Of a stretch of 6,726 nt of DNA, positions 1-6,726 are shown piece after piece. The notes under the pieces were generated by a model. That model was given only the letters and a program-made list of their open reading frames with translations, searched no databases and was not told the origin of the DNA. The position numbers and the translations under genes were made by a program. This stretch comes from Lentimicrobium sp. (lineage in GTDB: Bacteria > Bacteroidota > Bacteroidia > Bacteroidales > Lentimicrobiaceae): NCBI GenBank assembly GCA_013336205.1, contig JAAXUD010000155.1, forward strand, positions 1 to 6,726. Reading direction: 5' to 3'. Positions within the stretch are counted from its first letter, which is position 1. Each line of letters begins with the position of its first letter.

Positions 1-714
1 ATCAAGACTTATCCGCTTAATTTCAGCCTGGGTGTAATATTCGAACTTTAGCTCATCTGCAGGGTTGCGCAGCAGATCCTGGTAGGTTCTGGCCGGAGCT
101 TTTTTACCGGTAGTTTCCTGCACTGCCGGACCTTCGGGCAATTGAAGGGTTGTTGGAAGTGGATTCCTGTTGTCAGGGATAACCAACGCAAAAACAGCCT
201 CTGAACCAGGTGACCATACATAGGAACTATTGACACTTCCGTTGAGATTTGGTTTTGATAAAAGCCTTGCTTCGCCTGTCTGCAGGTCAAGTACCCAGAG
301 TTCAACGCCATCGGGCCTGGTGTTGGTAAAAGCAGCCTTTGTTTCATCAGGCGAAAAATTAAATTCTGAAATCTTCAATCTCTCCGGAAGTCCTGACAAG
401 GGGAGATATTTCCCGGTTTCTATATTCATTACCTGGATTCCATAATAATAGGTAGCTCTGGCTTGTCCGTTGGTGAGGGGGTTGATGCGGATTCCTGCCA
501 GCCGTACTTCTTCTTCTGCAAGCTCTTCCAGTGTTTTAAAGGCCAACCTGTCGAGCATAACCATGGTCTGATTCTTTGAATCAATTCTGATTGCAGGTCT
601 CGGTTTTATATCAACCAGCTCAAGAATCTCTTTAGGAGGTACTTGATAGGTCTGATTTGATTGCCCATTGGCGATACCTGAAATAGTCATCAGTAGTAGA
701 ATTAATCGTTTCAT
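1..714 (-). CDS. Secreted S9-family (glutamyl endopeptidase-like) serine peptidase, N-terminal part only
   Basis: This is the first 238 codons of a gene that continues past the left edge; the frame is open from ATG at 714 down to base 1. Residues 1-17 form a signal peptide (MKR, a Leu-rich core, then IANG before Gln), so the protein is exported. Residues 23-83 carry a segment typical of the S9 peptidases related to plant chloroplast glutamyl endopeptidase: YQVPPKEILELVD, then LAFKTLEELAEEEVRLAGIRINP. Residues 115-180 look like the start of the beta-propeller, with repeated blade pieces (FNFSPDETKAAFT, ELWVLDLQTGEARLL, YVWSPGSEAVFALV). In this family the propeller gates a C-terminal alpha/beta-hydrolase domain holding the Ser-Asp-His triad. 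That domain would lie outside the window, so catalytic competence cannot be judged. Relatives are roughly 800 residues or longer. The leader is A-rich without a Shine-Dalgarno site. The CotH-type gene lies 121 bp upstream on the same strand. The family call is firm; the substrate is unknown. Confidence 0.85.
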   Translation of the reverse strand, partial: MKRLILLLMTISGIANGQSNQTYQVPPKEILELVDIKPRPAIRIDSKNQTMVMLDRLAFKTLEELAEEEVRLAGIRINPLTNGQARATYYYGIQVMNIETGKYLPLSGLPERLKISEFNFSPDETKAAFTNTRPDGVELWVLDLQTGEARLLSKPNLNGSVNSSYVWSPGSEAVFALVIPDNRNPLPTTLQLPEGPAVQETTGKKAPARTYQDLLRNPADELKFEYYTQAEIKRISLD

Positions 715-733
715 TTATTTATTTTTTTGTTTT

Positions 734-741
734 CACACGTA
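734..741 (-). promoter_or_regulatory. Weak candidate -7 box for the S9 peptidase gene
   Basis: Read on the minus strand this is TACGTGTG, one mismatch from the Bacteroidota -7 consensus TAnnTTTG. A TTTC sits 19 bp further upstream, where the -33 element TTTG is expected. Transcription would start about a dozen bases before the ATG at 714. The rest of the 121-bp gap shows no terminator hairpin for the upstream gene, so read-through from it is also possible. The match is weak enough to be chance. Confidence 0.25.
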
Positions 742-835
742 TAAATAACATTCCTGTAAAGAAAAAAGTTTGCAGCAGGCAATCCAATGCACAATGCAAT
801 TAGTTACTATAACAATAAAGGCAGATGGGTTATGC

Positions 836-2908
836 TCAGAATTTTACAAATTTTACCGTTTGCCTGACAGAATTATCTTCAACACTTACAAACCATATTC
901 CGGGCTTAAGACTGTTGACCTCAGGGCGCCATTCAGTTGCACTGCTGGTATTAGCTGGTACTGATTCACTTATCACCAGTTTTCCGCATAAGTCTGAAAT
1001 ACTGAACTTTACAGTCTGGTTCCGGGAACCCGCATAACTAACAATTAATTCGTTCACTACAGGATTGGGAAATAAAGTCAGTTTCTGTGGTTGAAAAGCC
1101 AGCTGTTGGGTGCCGACAGAGTAGCAATTGCCCGGAAGGTTATTGTCTATCCAGAGCAGTCGTTGGTGTATCCAGTCTTTAAGAACCGAAATTTCTTCAG
1201 CATACGTTTGCGGGTAAGGCCAGGGGTTTGGCCAGACATATATGCCCAGTATGGGCCAGACTGTAAAGTTACGCTCCTGCGATTCGTTAAGCACAAGGGC
1301 CACACTGTCGAGATACTGATCAAACCATGATTCGCTCAACAGCTCATCGCGCAGGAACAACCAGCGGCATTTGAGGTTATTGGCAAAGGTGGAGTCTTCG
1401 AGCATACGGCTCCACCAGAAAGGGACCTGCCATGTATCACCGGAACAAGGGAACTGGTATGCCCAACCGCTTGGGTCAGCACCTTCACAGTAATCGGCGT
1501 TGTGCCAGGCAATATCATAATCCCATACCGGCCCAATGCGGATTTTCCCACCCAGGCTCTCGCGTTCCTTATGCAAAAAGGTGCTGAGGCGATAGCCGTC
1601 AACATTCTTGCTGATTTCATTCACCAGGAAATAATCAATAAATGAGCCTTCATCGGCATATTTCCTGAATCCGTTATGAGGATCTGCAAAAAAAGGACCG
1701 GCTAAAACCGTTTCAAATGTATTTACATAATCGCTGATGTAGTCCTTTTGAGGCTGGGTGATGTCTTCAGATTTTGGGAATTCGTATTGAAAAAAGATGC
1801 TCATATCCGGGTTGGCTGGAGGTGGGAAATTAGATTCCCAACCATCACCACCGCTACCGGTAAATTTATCCACTTTAAAAATATATCCGCCGGTAAGTTC
1901 ATCGCCTGAGTTCTGGTCGGGTTTCAGTTTCGCAATGTTTACCCTGTTCTGGTCACGTTTAATCTTTTCCGAGAAGATGTAAATACCCTTGTAAATGCCG
2001 TTAATCACAACTTCCACGTGTTCATAGCGGGTTGAATAATGTCCCATATCGCGCGAAACCTGGTAAGCCAGGGTGTTTCGGCTGAGTGTTTTGTCGGTAT
2101 AGTTGGCATTCAGTATCCAGTCACTCTCTTCGGGCATGCCCAGCAAGGAAACATCAAGTTCTTCACCCTGGGCATCCCACGTTTCAAATCCGTAGCTTTT
2201 TTTTGGGAACATCTGAGAACTTGAACCTCTGATTTCAATGCCGGCAAACTGATCGTAAACCGGGGTATCGGTGACATAATTGCGCTGCCCCGCGCCATTG
2301 TCGATAATTTTCATTCCAACCTGGAGTTTTGGATCGTCGGGTATCTCCTGCCCATAGGTGTCGATGAGCACAATAGGAAGATTTGATGAAGTAAACAGGA
2401 AGGGGCCGGTAGGATTGTCGCTGAAGGTGATACTCCAGTTCAGCAATTGACCCTGGTCGGCAAAAGGGTAGTTATCATAGATATAGAGTTGCCAGGTCCC
2501 GTTGCCTTGCTGACCGTTATTCAGAGACCCCAGCATTTCCTGTGGTCTGAAAAATCCTGAAAAGGGAGCAACTCCTGCTGCGATGCTCAGAGAGGCAGTA
2601 TCAGTAAAAAATGTGTTTGTATAATTGTCGCCATCACCGCCATTCCCGCTGCTGAGTATTATTGAGGTTCCTTCCGGTGAAATCAATGCTATCAGAAGAT
2701 CGGCATCATAAGGATGCGCTATATTTATACTCACTTCTGAAAGCCCATGAACAGTATCAATACTTGCCGGATTAAGACCACTGATAGAAATTGGAAATGT
2801 TGCAGCTGAGCCGTCATCGGGGATTATTCCGCCTGCTCCCTGCCAGGTTTGGGCATTGATAGTGAGCGTAATAAGTATCAGAAAGATTAGTTTAAAAAAG
2901 CGGTTCAT
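836..2908 (-). CDS. Secreted P-domain / CotH-kinase protein with T9SS type A sorting tail
   Basis: This complete gene encodes 690 residues. Residues 1-19 are a signal peptide (hydrophobic core, cleavage likely after INA). Residues 36-163 match a proprotein-convertase P-domain, a beta-sandwich usually attached to subtilisin-like proteases: HPYDADLLIALISPEGT, then FRPQEMLGSLNN, GNGTWQLYIYD and LLNWSITF. Residues about 178-590 form a CotH-type atypical protein kinase domain. Visible motifs are the RGSSSQMFPKKSYGFE strand with Lys236/Lys237, YKGIYIFSEKI around Glu314, NVDGY with Asp437, and WDYD with Asp463/Asp465. The two Asp sites probably correspond to the catalytic and metal-binding aspartates of Bacillus CotH, which phosphorylates spore-coat proteins. 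Residues about 608-690 are a T9SS type A sorting tail (LFPNPVVNELIV, a D-x-x-G turn, GIWFVSVEDN, final TVKFVKF), so the mature protein should cross the outer membrane and be released or anchored on the surface. No protease domain is present. The domain calls are firm; kinase activity and target are inferred. It could instead be a structural surface protein. Confidence 0.92.
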   Translation of the reverse strand: MNRFFKLIFLILITLTINAQTWQGAGGIIPDDGSAATFPISISGLNPASIDTVHGLSEVSINIAHPYDADLLIALISPEGTSIILSSGNGGDGDNYTNTFFTDTASLSIAAGVAPFSGFFRPQEMLGSLNNGQQGNGTWQLYIYDNYPFADQGQLLNWSITFSDNPTGPFLFTSSNLPIVLIDTYGQEIPDDPKLQVGMKIIDNGAGQRNYVTDTPVYDQFAGIEIRGSSSQMFPKKSYGFETWDAQGEELDVSLLGMPEESDWILNANYTDKTLSRNTLAYQVSRDMGHYSTRYEHVEVVINGIYKGIYIFSEKIKRDQNRVNIAKLKPDQNSGDELTGGYIFKVDKFTGSGGDGWESNFPPPANPDMSIFFQYEFPKSEDITQPQKDYISDYVNTFETVLAGPFFADPHNGFRKYADEGSFIDYFLVNEISKNVDGYRLSTFLHKERESLGGKIRIGPVWDYDIAWHNADYCEGADPSGWAYQFPCSGDTWQVPFWWSRMLEDSTFANNLKCRWLFLRDELLSESWFDQYLDSVALVLNESQERNFTVWPILGIYVWPNPWPYPQTYAEEISVLKDWIHQRLLWIDNNLPGNCYSVGTQQLAFQPQKLTLFPNPVVNELIVSYAGSRNQTVKFSISDLCGKLVISESVPANTSSATEWRPEVNSLKPGIWFVSVEDNSVRQTVKFVKF

Positions 2909-2949
2909 GAGTTTCAGGTTTTTGGGATTTTATTTTTCCTGGTAGTCTG

Positions 2950-2957
2950 TAAATTTA
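2950..2957 (-). promoter_or_regulatory. Weak candidate -7 box for the CotH-type gene
   Basis: TAAATTTA differs from the Bacteroidota -7 consensus TAnnTTTG only at its last base and lies about 41 bp upstream of the ATG at 2908. No TTTG or TTG is found at the expected -33 distance, and no better match exists on the minus strand up to 3260. The octamer is an A/T palindrome and could easily be chance. Confidence 0.2.
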
Positions 2958-3230
2958 GGAATTTTTAACATCCGTTTAAGCTGTCGCTTTTTTGCATTTA
3001 TTTAAAAGGAAGAAATCCGGGATTGTTTAGTTTCGGATTAAGGTTCAGACTTTTATTTTGTTTAAATGCATGAAAATCAATATTATGTGGGGGAGGTGGA
3101 TTTGAATTATTGAAATACCCCAGGAGAATGATCAGCAGTCTCGGGTCAATAAAATGTATTTCCAGTTCTCTAATTTAACTTTCAGTGCATTGCGCAATAA
3201 ACCGATCAGTGAATGAGAACCTATTTTTCA

Positions 3231-3238
3231 TAAATTTG
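3231..3238 (+). promoter_or_regulatory. guaB promoter, -7 box TAAATTTG
   Basis: TAAATTTG is an exact match to the Bacteroidota sigma-ABfr -7 element TAnnTTTG. It ends 21 bp before the ATG at 3260, which implies a leader of only about 15 bases. The -33 element is poor: the expected position reads AGTG rather than TTTG. The box lies inside the in-frame upstream extension of guaB, so it also argues for the 3260 start over an ATG at 3185. Confidence 0.6.
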
Positions 3239-3259
3239 CACATCCCAAAAAGTTCGACC

Positions 3260-4729
3260 ATGTCATCAATGGATGACAAATTTGTTGGCGAAGGCTACAC
3301 ATACGACGATGTTTTATTGATGCCCGCCTATTCAGAGGTTTTGCCGCGCGAGGTTGATATTTCATCGAGATTTTCGCGTAATATCAGGATTAATATTCCT
3401 ATTGTTTCGGCAGCAATGGATACAGTTACCGATTCGGTTATGGCTATTGCCATGGCACAGGTAGGTGGTATCGGAGTTTTACATAAGAATATGTCGATTG
3501 AAGAGCAGGCCAATGAGGTAAAACGGGTTAAGCGTGCCGAAAACGGGATGATTCTGGATCCGATAACCCTGCATGAAGGCGCATTTGTGGCTGATGCATT
3601 GCATATAATGAAGGAATTCAAGATTGGAGGGATACCTGTTATTGATAATGCAGGGAAACTCGTTGGTATTATTACCAATCGTGATCTGAGGTTTGAACGT
3701 GATGCGCGCAGGCCTGTGACTGAAATCATGACCACTAAGAACCTGATTACAACCACTGAATTCACCGATTTCGAAAAGGCTGCCGATATTCTGCAGGAGT
3801 TCAAAATTGAGAAATTACCGGTTGTGGATAAAAACTATAAGCTGGTTGGTCTGATTACCTATAAGGATATTATTAAAATCAAAGCAAGGCCTAATGCATG
3901 TAAAGATGAACGCGGCCGCTTGCGTGTAGCTGCAGCGGTGGGCGTAACAGCCGATGTTATTGACCGTGTTACGGCACTGGTTGGTAATGGGGTGGATGCA
4001 ATTGTCATCGATACAGCCCACGGACATTCCAAAGGTGTAATTGATGCAGCGCGTTTGGTGAAAAATCATTTTCCTGATATTGACTTGATTATCGGAAATG
4101 TTGGAACAGCTGAAGCGGCCCGTGATCTTAAAAAGCTGAATATCGACGGTATCAAGGTTGGGATCGGCCCGGGTTCAATCTGTACCACCCGGATTATTGC
4201 CGGCATTGGTGTGCCGCAACTATCCGCGGTTCATATGGTTGCAACCGAACTCAAAGGCTCGGGAATTCCGGTAATTGCTGATGGTGGTATCCGGTATACC
4301 GGCGATATTCCCAAAGCACTGGCCGCCGGGGCCGACAGTATTATGGCCGGAAGTCTGTTTGCCGGTGTTGAAGAGTCGCCTGGTCAGACCATTATCTTCG
4401 AAGGGCGCAAGTTTAAAACCTACCGTGGAATGGGATCAATCGAAGCCATGGAAAAGGGCTCCAAAGACAGGTATTTTCAGGATACCGAAGATGATATTAA
4501 AAAACTGGTGCCAGAAGGTATTGTAGGACGTGTTCCATACAAAGGTACCTTGTCAGAAGTTATACACCAATTGGTTGGAGGTCTGAGGGCTGGTATGGGT
4601 TATACAGGATCGGCCAGTATTGCTGATCTGCAGAAAGCCAGATTTATGCGCATTACAGCAGCAGGCGTGAATGAAAGCCATCCGCATGATATAACCATCA
4701 CAAGCGAGGCGCCGAATTACAGCCGGTAA
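3260..4729 (+). CDS. guaB: IMP dehydrogenase
   Basis: This is inosine-5'-monophosphate dehydrogenase, which oxidises IMP to XMP with NAD+ in the first committed step of cytoplasmic GMP synthesis. The product has 489 residues, close to the 488 of the E. coli enzyme. The (beta/alpha)8 barrel begins with [15 protein letters not shown] (11-25) and SAAMDTVTD (50-58). Two CBS domains (Bateman module, an allosteric nucleotide site in many IMPDHs) span about 95-150 and 155-210. Next come the NAD-side Asp251 in IDTAHGHS, the active-site loop [11 protein letters not shown] with catalytic Cys308, the phosphate-binding [10 protein letters not shown] (340-349) and MAGSLFAG (362-369). The YRGMGS motif (388-393), the flap with Arg404-Tyr405 (GSKDRYFQ) and the C-terminal NESHPHD potassium-site segment follow. 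No key residue is missing. The frame is open back to an ATG at 3185, but those 25 extra residues match nothing in the family and contain the promoter box. The 3260 ATG is therefore preferred; ATG at 3269 is a minor alternative. There is no Shine-Dalgarno site. Confidence 0.97.
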   Translation: MSSMDDKFVGEGYTYDDVLLMPAYSEVLPREVDISSRFSRNIRINIPIVSAAMDTVTDSVMAIAMAQVGGIGVLHKNMSIEEQANEVKRVKRAENGMILDPITLHEGAFVADALHIMKEFKIGGIPVIDNAGKLVGIITNRDLRFERDARRPVTEIMTTKNLITTTEFTDFEKAADILQEFKIEKLPVVDKNYKLVGLITYKDIIKIKARPNACKDERGRLRVAAAVGVTADVIDRVTALVGNGVDAIVIDTAHGHSKGVIDAARLVKNHFPDIDLIIGNVGTAEAARDLKKLNIDGIKVGIGPGSICTTRIIAGIGVPQLSAVHMVATELKGSGIPVIADGGIRYTGDIPKALAAGADSIMAGSLFAGVEESPGQTIIFEGRKFKTYRGMGSIEAMEKGSKDRYFQDTEDDIKKLVPEGIVGRVPYKGTLSEVIHQLVGGLRAGMGYTGSASIADLQKARFMRITAAGVNESHPHDITITSEAPNYSR

Positions 4730-4857
4730 TGATTTTTAGATTGTTTTACTTTGCCGGATTTGTAAAATAATGAGGCGTGGTAATCGTTTAAACTGCATTA
4801 ATAAATAAAGTGAGTTTCAAAAATATCACAATCAAATATACTTAACAGGATTTAACA
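4730..4857 (+). other. Spacer between guaB and the isomerase gene
   Basis: These 128 A/T-rich bases hold no gene and no clear terminator. The only inverted repeat is TTTTAC at 4744-4749 with GTAAAA at 4762-4767, a 6-bp A/T stem around a 12-base loop with no U-tract. No TAnnTTTG box is present; the nearest string, TACTTTG at 4747-4753, has the wrong internal spacing. The isomerase gene may therefore be co-transcribed with guaB or use a promoter I cannot recognise. Confidence 0.45.
4847..4850 (+). promoter_or_regulatory. Possible ribosome binding site of the isomerase gene
   Basis: AGGA lies 7 bases before the ATG at 4858, a normal Shine-Dalgarno distance. It supports that start over the in-frame ATG at 4870. 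Such sites are optional in Bacteroidota, so this is supporting evidence only. Confidence 0.4.
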
Positions 4858-6726
4858 ATGAAAAATAGCATGATCAAACTGTTTTCAGGACTGGTTTTAC
4901 TTTTTGTGTTATCAGCAGCTACAGCTCAGGAGACAGATCCTGTAATTCTGAAAGTAGCAGGAGAAAACATCTCAAAAACAGAATTTCTGAATGTTTATCA
5001 GAAAAACAATGTCAACGGGGAAGTGATTGACCGTAAATCACTTGAGGAGTATATGGACTTGTATATCAATTTCAGGTTGAAGGTCAAAGAGGCAGAGGAA
5101 CTCGGGCTCGATACCACCAGGGCTTTTATTGATGAGCTGGCTGGTTACCGCAAGCAACTTGCCCAGCCTTACCTGATTGATGAGGAAATGAACAAATCGC
5201 TGCTGACCGAAGCTTACAACCGTAAAACAGAAGATATCCGGGCCAGCCATATTCTTATAAAAGTTGATCGTAACGCCCTTCCTGCTGATACCCTTGCTGC
5301 TTACAAACGAGTAATGGCCTTGCGTAAAAGGATATTGAAAGGCGAGGATTTCGGAAAGATTGCCATGGAAAATTCTGATGACCTTTCGGCACGTGATCGC
5401 GCGGTTGAAGGAAGAAATATTAAAGGGAATAAAGGCGACCTTGGTTATTTTACCGTTTTTGATATGGTTTATGCTTTTGAAACCGGTGCTTATACAACTC
5501 CGGTAGGAGAGGTTTCAATGCCTGTGCGCAGCGATTTTGGTTATCATCTCATTAAAGTTACTGACCGCAAACCGGCACTCGGCCGTGTTCAGGTTGCCCA
5601 TATTCTTATGCGGATACCCGCTGATTCCAAAGCCGCCGACAGTTTGGCTATTGAGCAGAAAATGCAGGAAGCCTACAATAAAATTGCTAATGGTGAAGAT
5701 TTTGCCCGCGTTACTGAGCAGTATTCTGATGATAAATCAACCGCTGCCAAAGGTGGGATACTTCCCTGGTTTGGTGCCAATAAAATGATTCCGGAATTTA
5801 TCAAGGAAGTTTCTGCACTCAAAGAAATAAATGACGTCTCCAAACCTTTCTGTTCTGTTTTTGGATGGCACATTATTAAGTTGCTCGATCGCAAAGAAAT
5901 AGGTTCCTACGAAGACAATGTAGCCGAATTGAAGCAAAGTCTCACCCGCAACGATCGTGCTAAAAAAAGTGAGGAAGCCCTGCTGAACCGCATCCGCAAA
6001 GAGTATAAATATTCTGAAAATCTGAAATCACGCGATGCCTTCTACAAGGTGGTGACCGACACCATTTTTGCCGGTGGCTGGAAAGTTGAGCAGGCAGCCG
6101 GTCTTCAGAAAAATATTATGACCATAGGGCGCCGTAGCTATACTCAGCAGGACTTCGCCCAATACCTGGCAAAGAATCAGCGTAAACGCAATAAGGAAGA
6201 CATCAGGGCTTTCGTTAATACAATGTTTACAACTTTTACAAACGAAAAATGTCTTGAATATGAAGATAGTCAGCTTGAATCAAAATACCCTGAATTCAAG
6301 ACACTCGTAAAAGAATACCGGGATGGGATCCTGCTTTTCGAATTGACGGATCGCAAGATATGGTCAAAAGCTGTCAAAGATTCTACCGGTCTGGAAGCTT
6401 TTTATGCCGCCCATCAGAATGAATATATGTGGGAGGAGCGCCTTGACGCAACGCTGTATACTTTTACCAAAGCCAGTGAGAAAACTTTGTCAGAAGCGAG
6501 AAAAGCAATCGGCAAAGGCATAACGGACAACGAATTACTGGAAATGACCAATACAGACAGCACCTCTGTTTTAAGTATCGATCGTCGCAAATTTCTCAGA
6601 GGTGATAATACATTGATCGATGAGATTGACTGGAAGCCGGGTGTTTCAACTGAAACAGCTGCCGATGACAAGGTTACCATGATTCTGGTGCATGAAGTGG
6701 TTAATCCGGAGCCTAAAAAACTGAAT
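4858..6726 (+). CDS. SurA/PpiC-type periplasmic peptidyl-prolyl isomerase with two active parvulin domains, C-terminus missing
   Basis: The first 623 codons of a parvulin-class prolyl isomerase and chaperone are present, with no stop before the right edge. Residues 1-23 are a signal peptide ending ATA before Gln, so it acts in the periplasm, where SurA-like proteins fold outer-membrane and secreted proteins. Residues 28-125 are a helical SurA-N-like segment (VAGENISKTEFLNVY, LYINFRLKVKEAEELGLD). Parvulin domain 1 spans about 127-237 (RASHILI, GDLGYF, DFGYHLIKVTDR) with a larger loop at 174-192. Domain 2 spans about 243-347 (VAHILM, GGILPWF, FGWHIIKLLDRK). Both keep the paired histidines of the parvulin active site (His131/His230 and His248/His338) and have Asp where Pin1 has Cys, as in PpiC/SurA enzymes. 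Residues about 420-535 resemble the N-terminal segment again, and about 525-615 look like a degenerate parvulin module. The gene lies 128 bp after guaB on the same strand. Class and export are firm. It is not a one-to-one SurA, so I give no symbol. Confidence 0.93.
   Translation, partial: MKNSMIKLFSGLVLLFVLSAATAQETDPVILKVAGENISKTEFLNVYQKNNVNGEVIDRKSLEEYMDLYINFRLKVKEAEELGLDTTRAFIDELAGYRKQLAQPYLIDEEMNKSLLTEAYNRKTEDIRASHILIKVDRNALPADTLAAYKRVMALRKRILKGEDFGKIAMENSDDLSARDRAVEGRNIKGNKGDLGYFTVFDMVYAFETGAYTTPVGEVSMPVRSDFGYHLIKVTDRKPALGRVQVAHILMRIPADSKAADSLAIEQKMQEAYNKIANGEDFARVTEQYSDDKSTAAKGGILPWFGANKMIPEFIKEVSALKEINDVSKPFCSVFGWHIIKLLDRKEIGSYEDNVAELKQSLTRNDRAKKSEEALLNRIRKEYKYSENLKSRDAFYKVVTDTIFAGGWKVEQAAGLQKNIMTIGRRSYTQQDFAQYLAKNQRKRNKEDIRAFVNTMFTTFTNEKCLEYEDSQLESKYPEFKTLVKEYRDGILLFELTDRKIWSKAVKDSTGLEAFYAAHQNEYMWEERLDATLYTFTKASEKTLSEARKAIGKGITDNELLEMTNTDSTSVLSIDRRKFLRGDNTLIDEIDWKPGVSTETAADDKVTMILVHEVVNPEPKKLN

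Larger units (their letters stand above)
2909..3259. other. Divergent intergenic region between the CotH-type gene and guaB
   Basis: This A/T-rich spacer of 351 bp separates the two divergent gene pairs and must hold the start signals of both. I see one good promoter box toward guaB (3231-3238) and one weak one toward the CotH-type gene (2950-2957). No tRNA, riboswitch or convincing small gene is visible; open frames here are a dozen or so codons long, apart from the upstream extension of the guaB frame. The only notable structure is a G-run at 3089-3093 that can pair with CCCCA at 3118-3122 across a long loop, which is too weak to name. Confidence 0.6.

Noticed and set aside
769..835. CAAT/GCA-rich stretch between the two minus-strand genes as a repeat element or terminator
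   Set aside because: The short CAAT and TGCA repeats are irregular, form at most a four-pair hairpin and have no T-run where a terminator would need it.
3088..3122. TGGGG / CCCCA inverted repeat in the divergent spacer as a regulatory RNA or operator
   Set aside because: Only five pairs across a 25-base loop with no supporting inner stem; expected by chance in this much sequence.
2909..3259. Hidden small gene or toxin-antitoxin pair in the divergent spacer
   Set aside because: No start codon in this stretch opens a frame of meaningful length, other than the extension of guaB itself.
3328..3804. 158-codon open frame on the minus strand inside guaB
   Set aside because: It lies wholly antisense to the intact IMP dehydrogenase coding sequence, its translation shows no domain pattern, and it has no promoter or binding site of its own. 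It is a shadow of guaB codon use.
4744..4767. TTTTAC / GTAAAA inverted repeat after guaB as a terminator
   Set aside because: The stem is six A/T-rich pairs with a 12-base loop and no following U-tract, so it would be too unstable for an intrinsic terminator.
5395..5435. Insertion in the first parvulin domain (residues about 180-193) as a sign of frameshift
   Set aside because: The frame stays open and resumes with the conserved GDLGYF motif, so this is a loop-length difference and not a sequence error.

Overview
The window looks like chromosomal DNA from a member of the Bacteroidota (Bacteroidetes). Three things point there. One secreted protein ends in a type IX secretion (T9SS) sorting tail, which is known only from this phylum. 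The clearest promoter has the Bacteroidota -7 box TAnnTTTG. Leaders are A/T-rich and mostly lack Shine-Dalgarno sites. Base composition is moderate and even, with no sign of recent transfer, phage, insertion sequence, CRISPR array or RNA gene. I cannot place it below phylum level.

The layout is two gene pairs pointing away from each other around a spacer of about 350 bp. Leftward (minus strand): 1-714 is the N-terminal 238 codons of a secreted S9-family (prolyl oligopeptidase-type, glutamyl endopeptidase-like) serine peptidase that runs off the left edge. Next, 836-2908 is a complete 690-residue secreted protein made of a signal peptide, a proprotein-convertase P-domain, a CotH-type atypical kinase domain and a T9SS type A sorting tail. 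Rightward (plus strand): 3260-4729 is guaB (IMP dehydrogenase, 489 residues, all catalytic motifs intact). Then 4858-6726 is a parvulin-type peptidyl-prolyl isomerase of the SurA/PpiC class that runs off the right edge.

The genes do not form one pathway. guaB is a cytoplasmic purine-biosynthesis housekeeping gene. The isomerase is an envelope folding factor. The two minus-strand genes encode exported proteins, one of them a T9SS client. The isomerase might help fold such cargo in the periplasm, but only general knowledge supports that.

I found no undescribed multi-gene system. The points most worth a second look are inside proteins: the isomerase appears to carry a second copy of its N-terminal chaperone-like segment followed by a degenerate third parvulin-like module without active-site histidines, and the CotH protein joins a P-domain to a kinase fold without a protease. 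The guaB start also needs care, because its reading frame extends upstream through the promoter.
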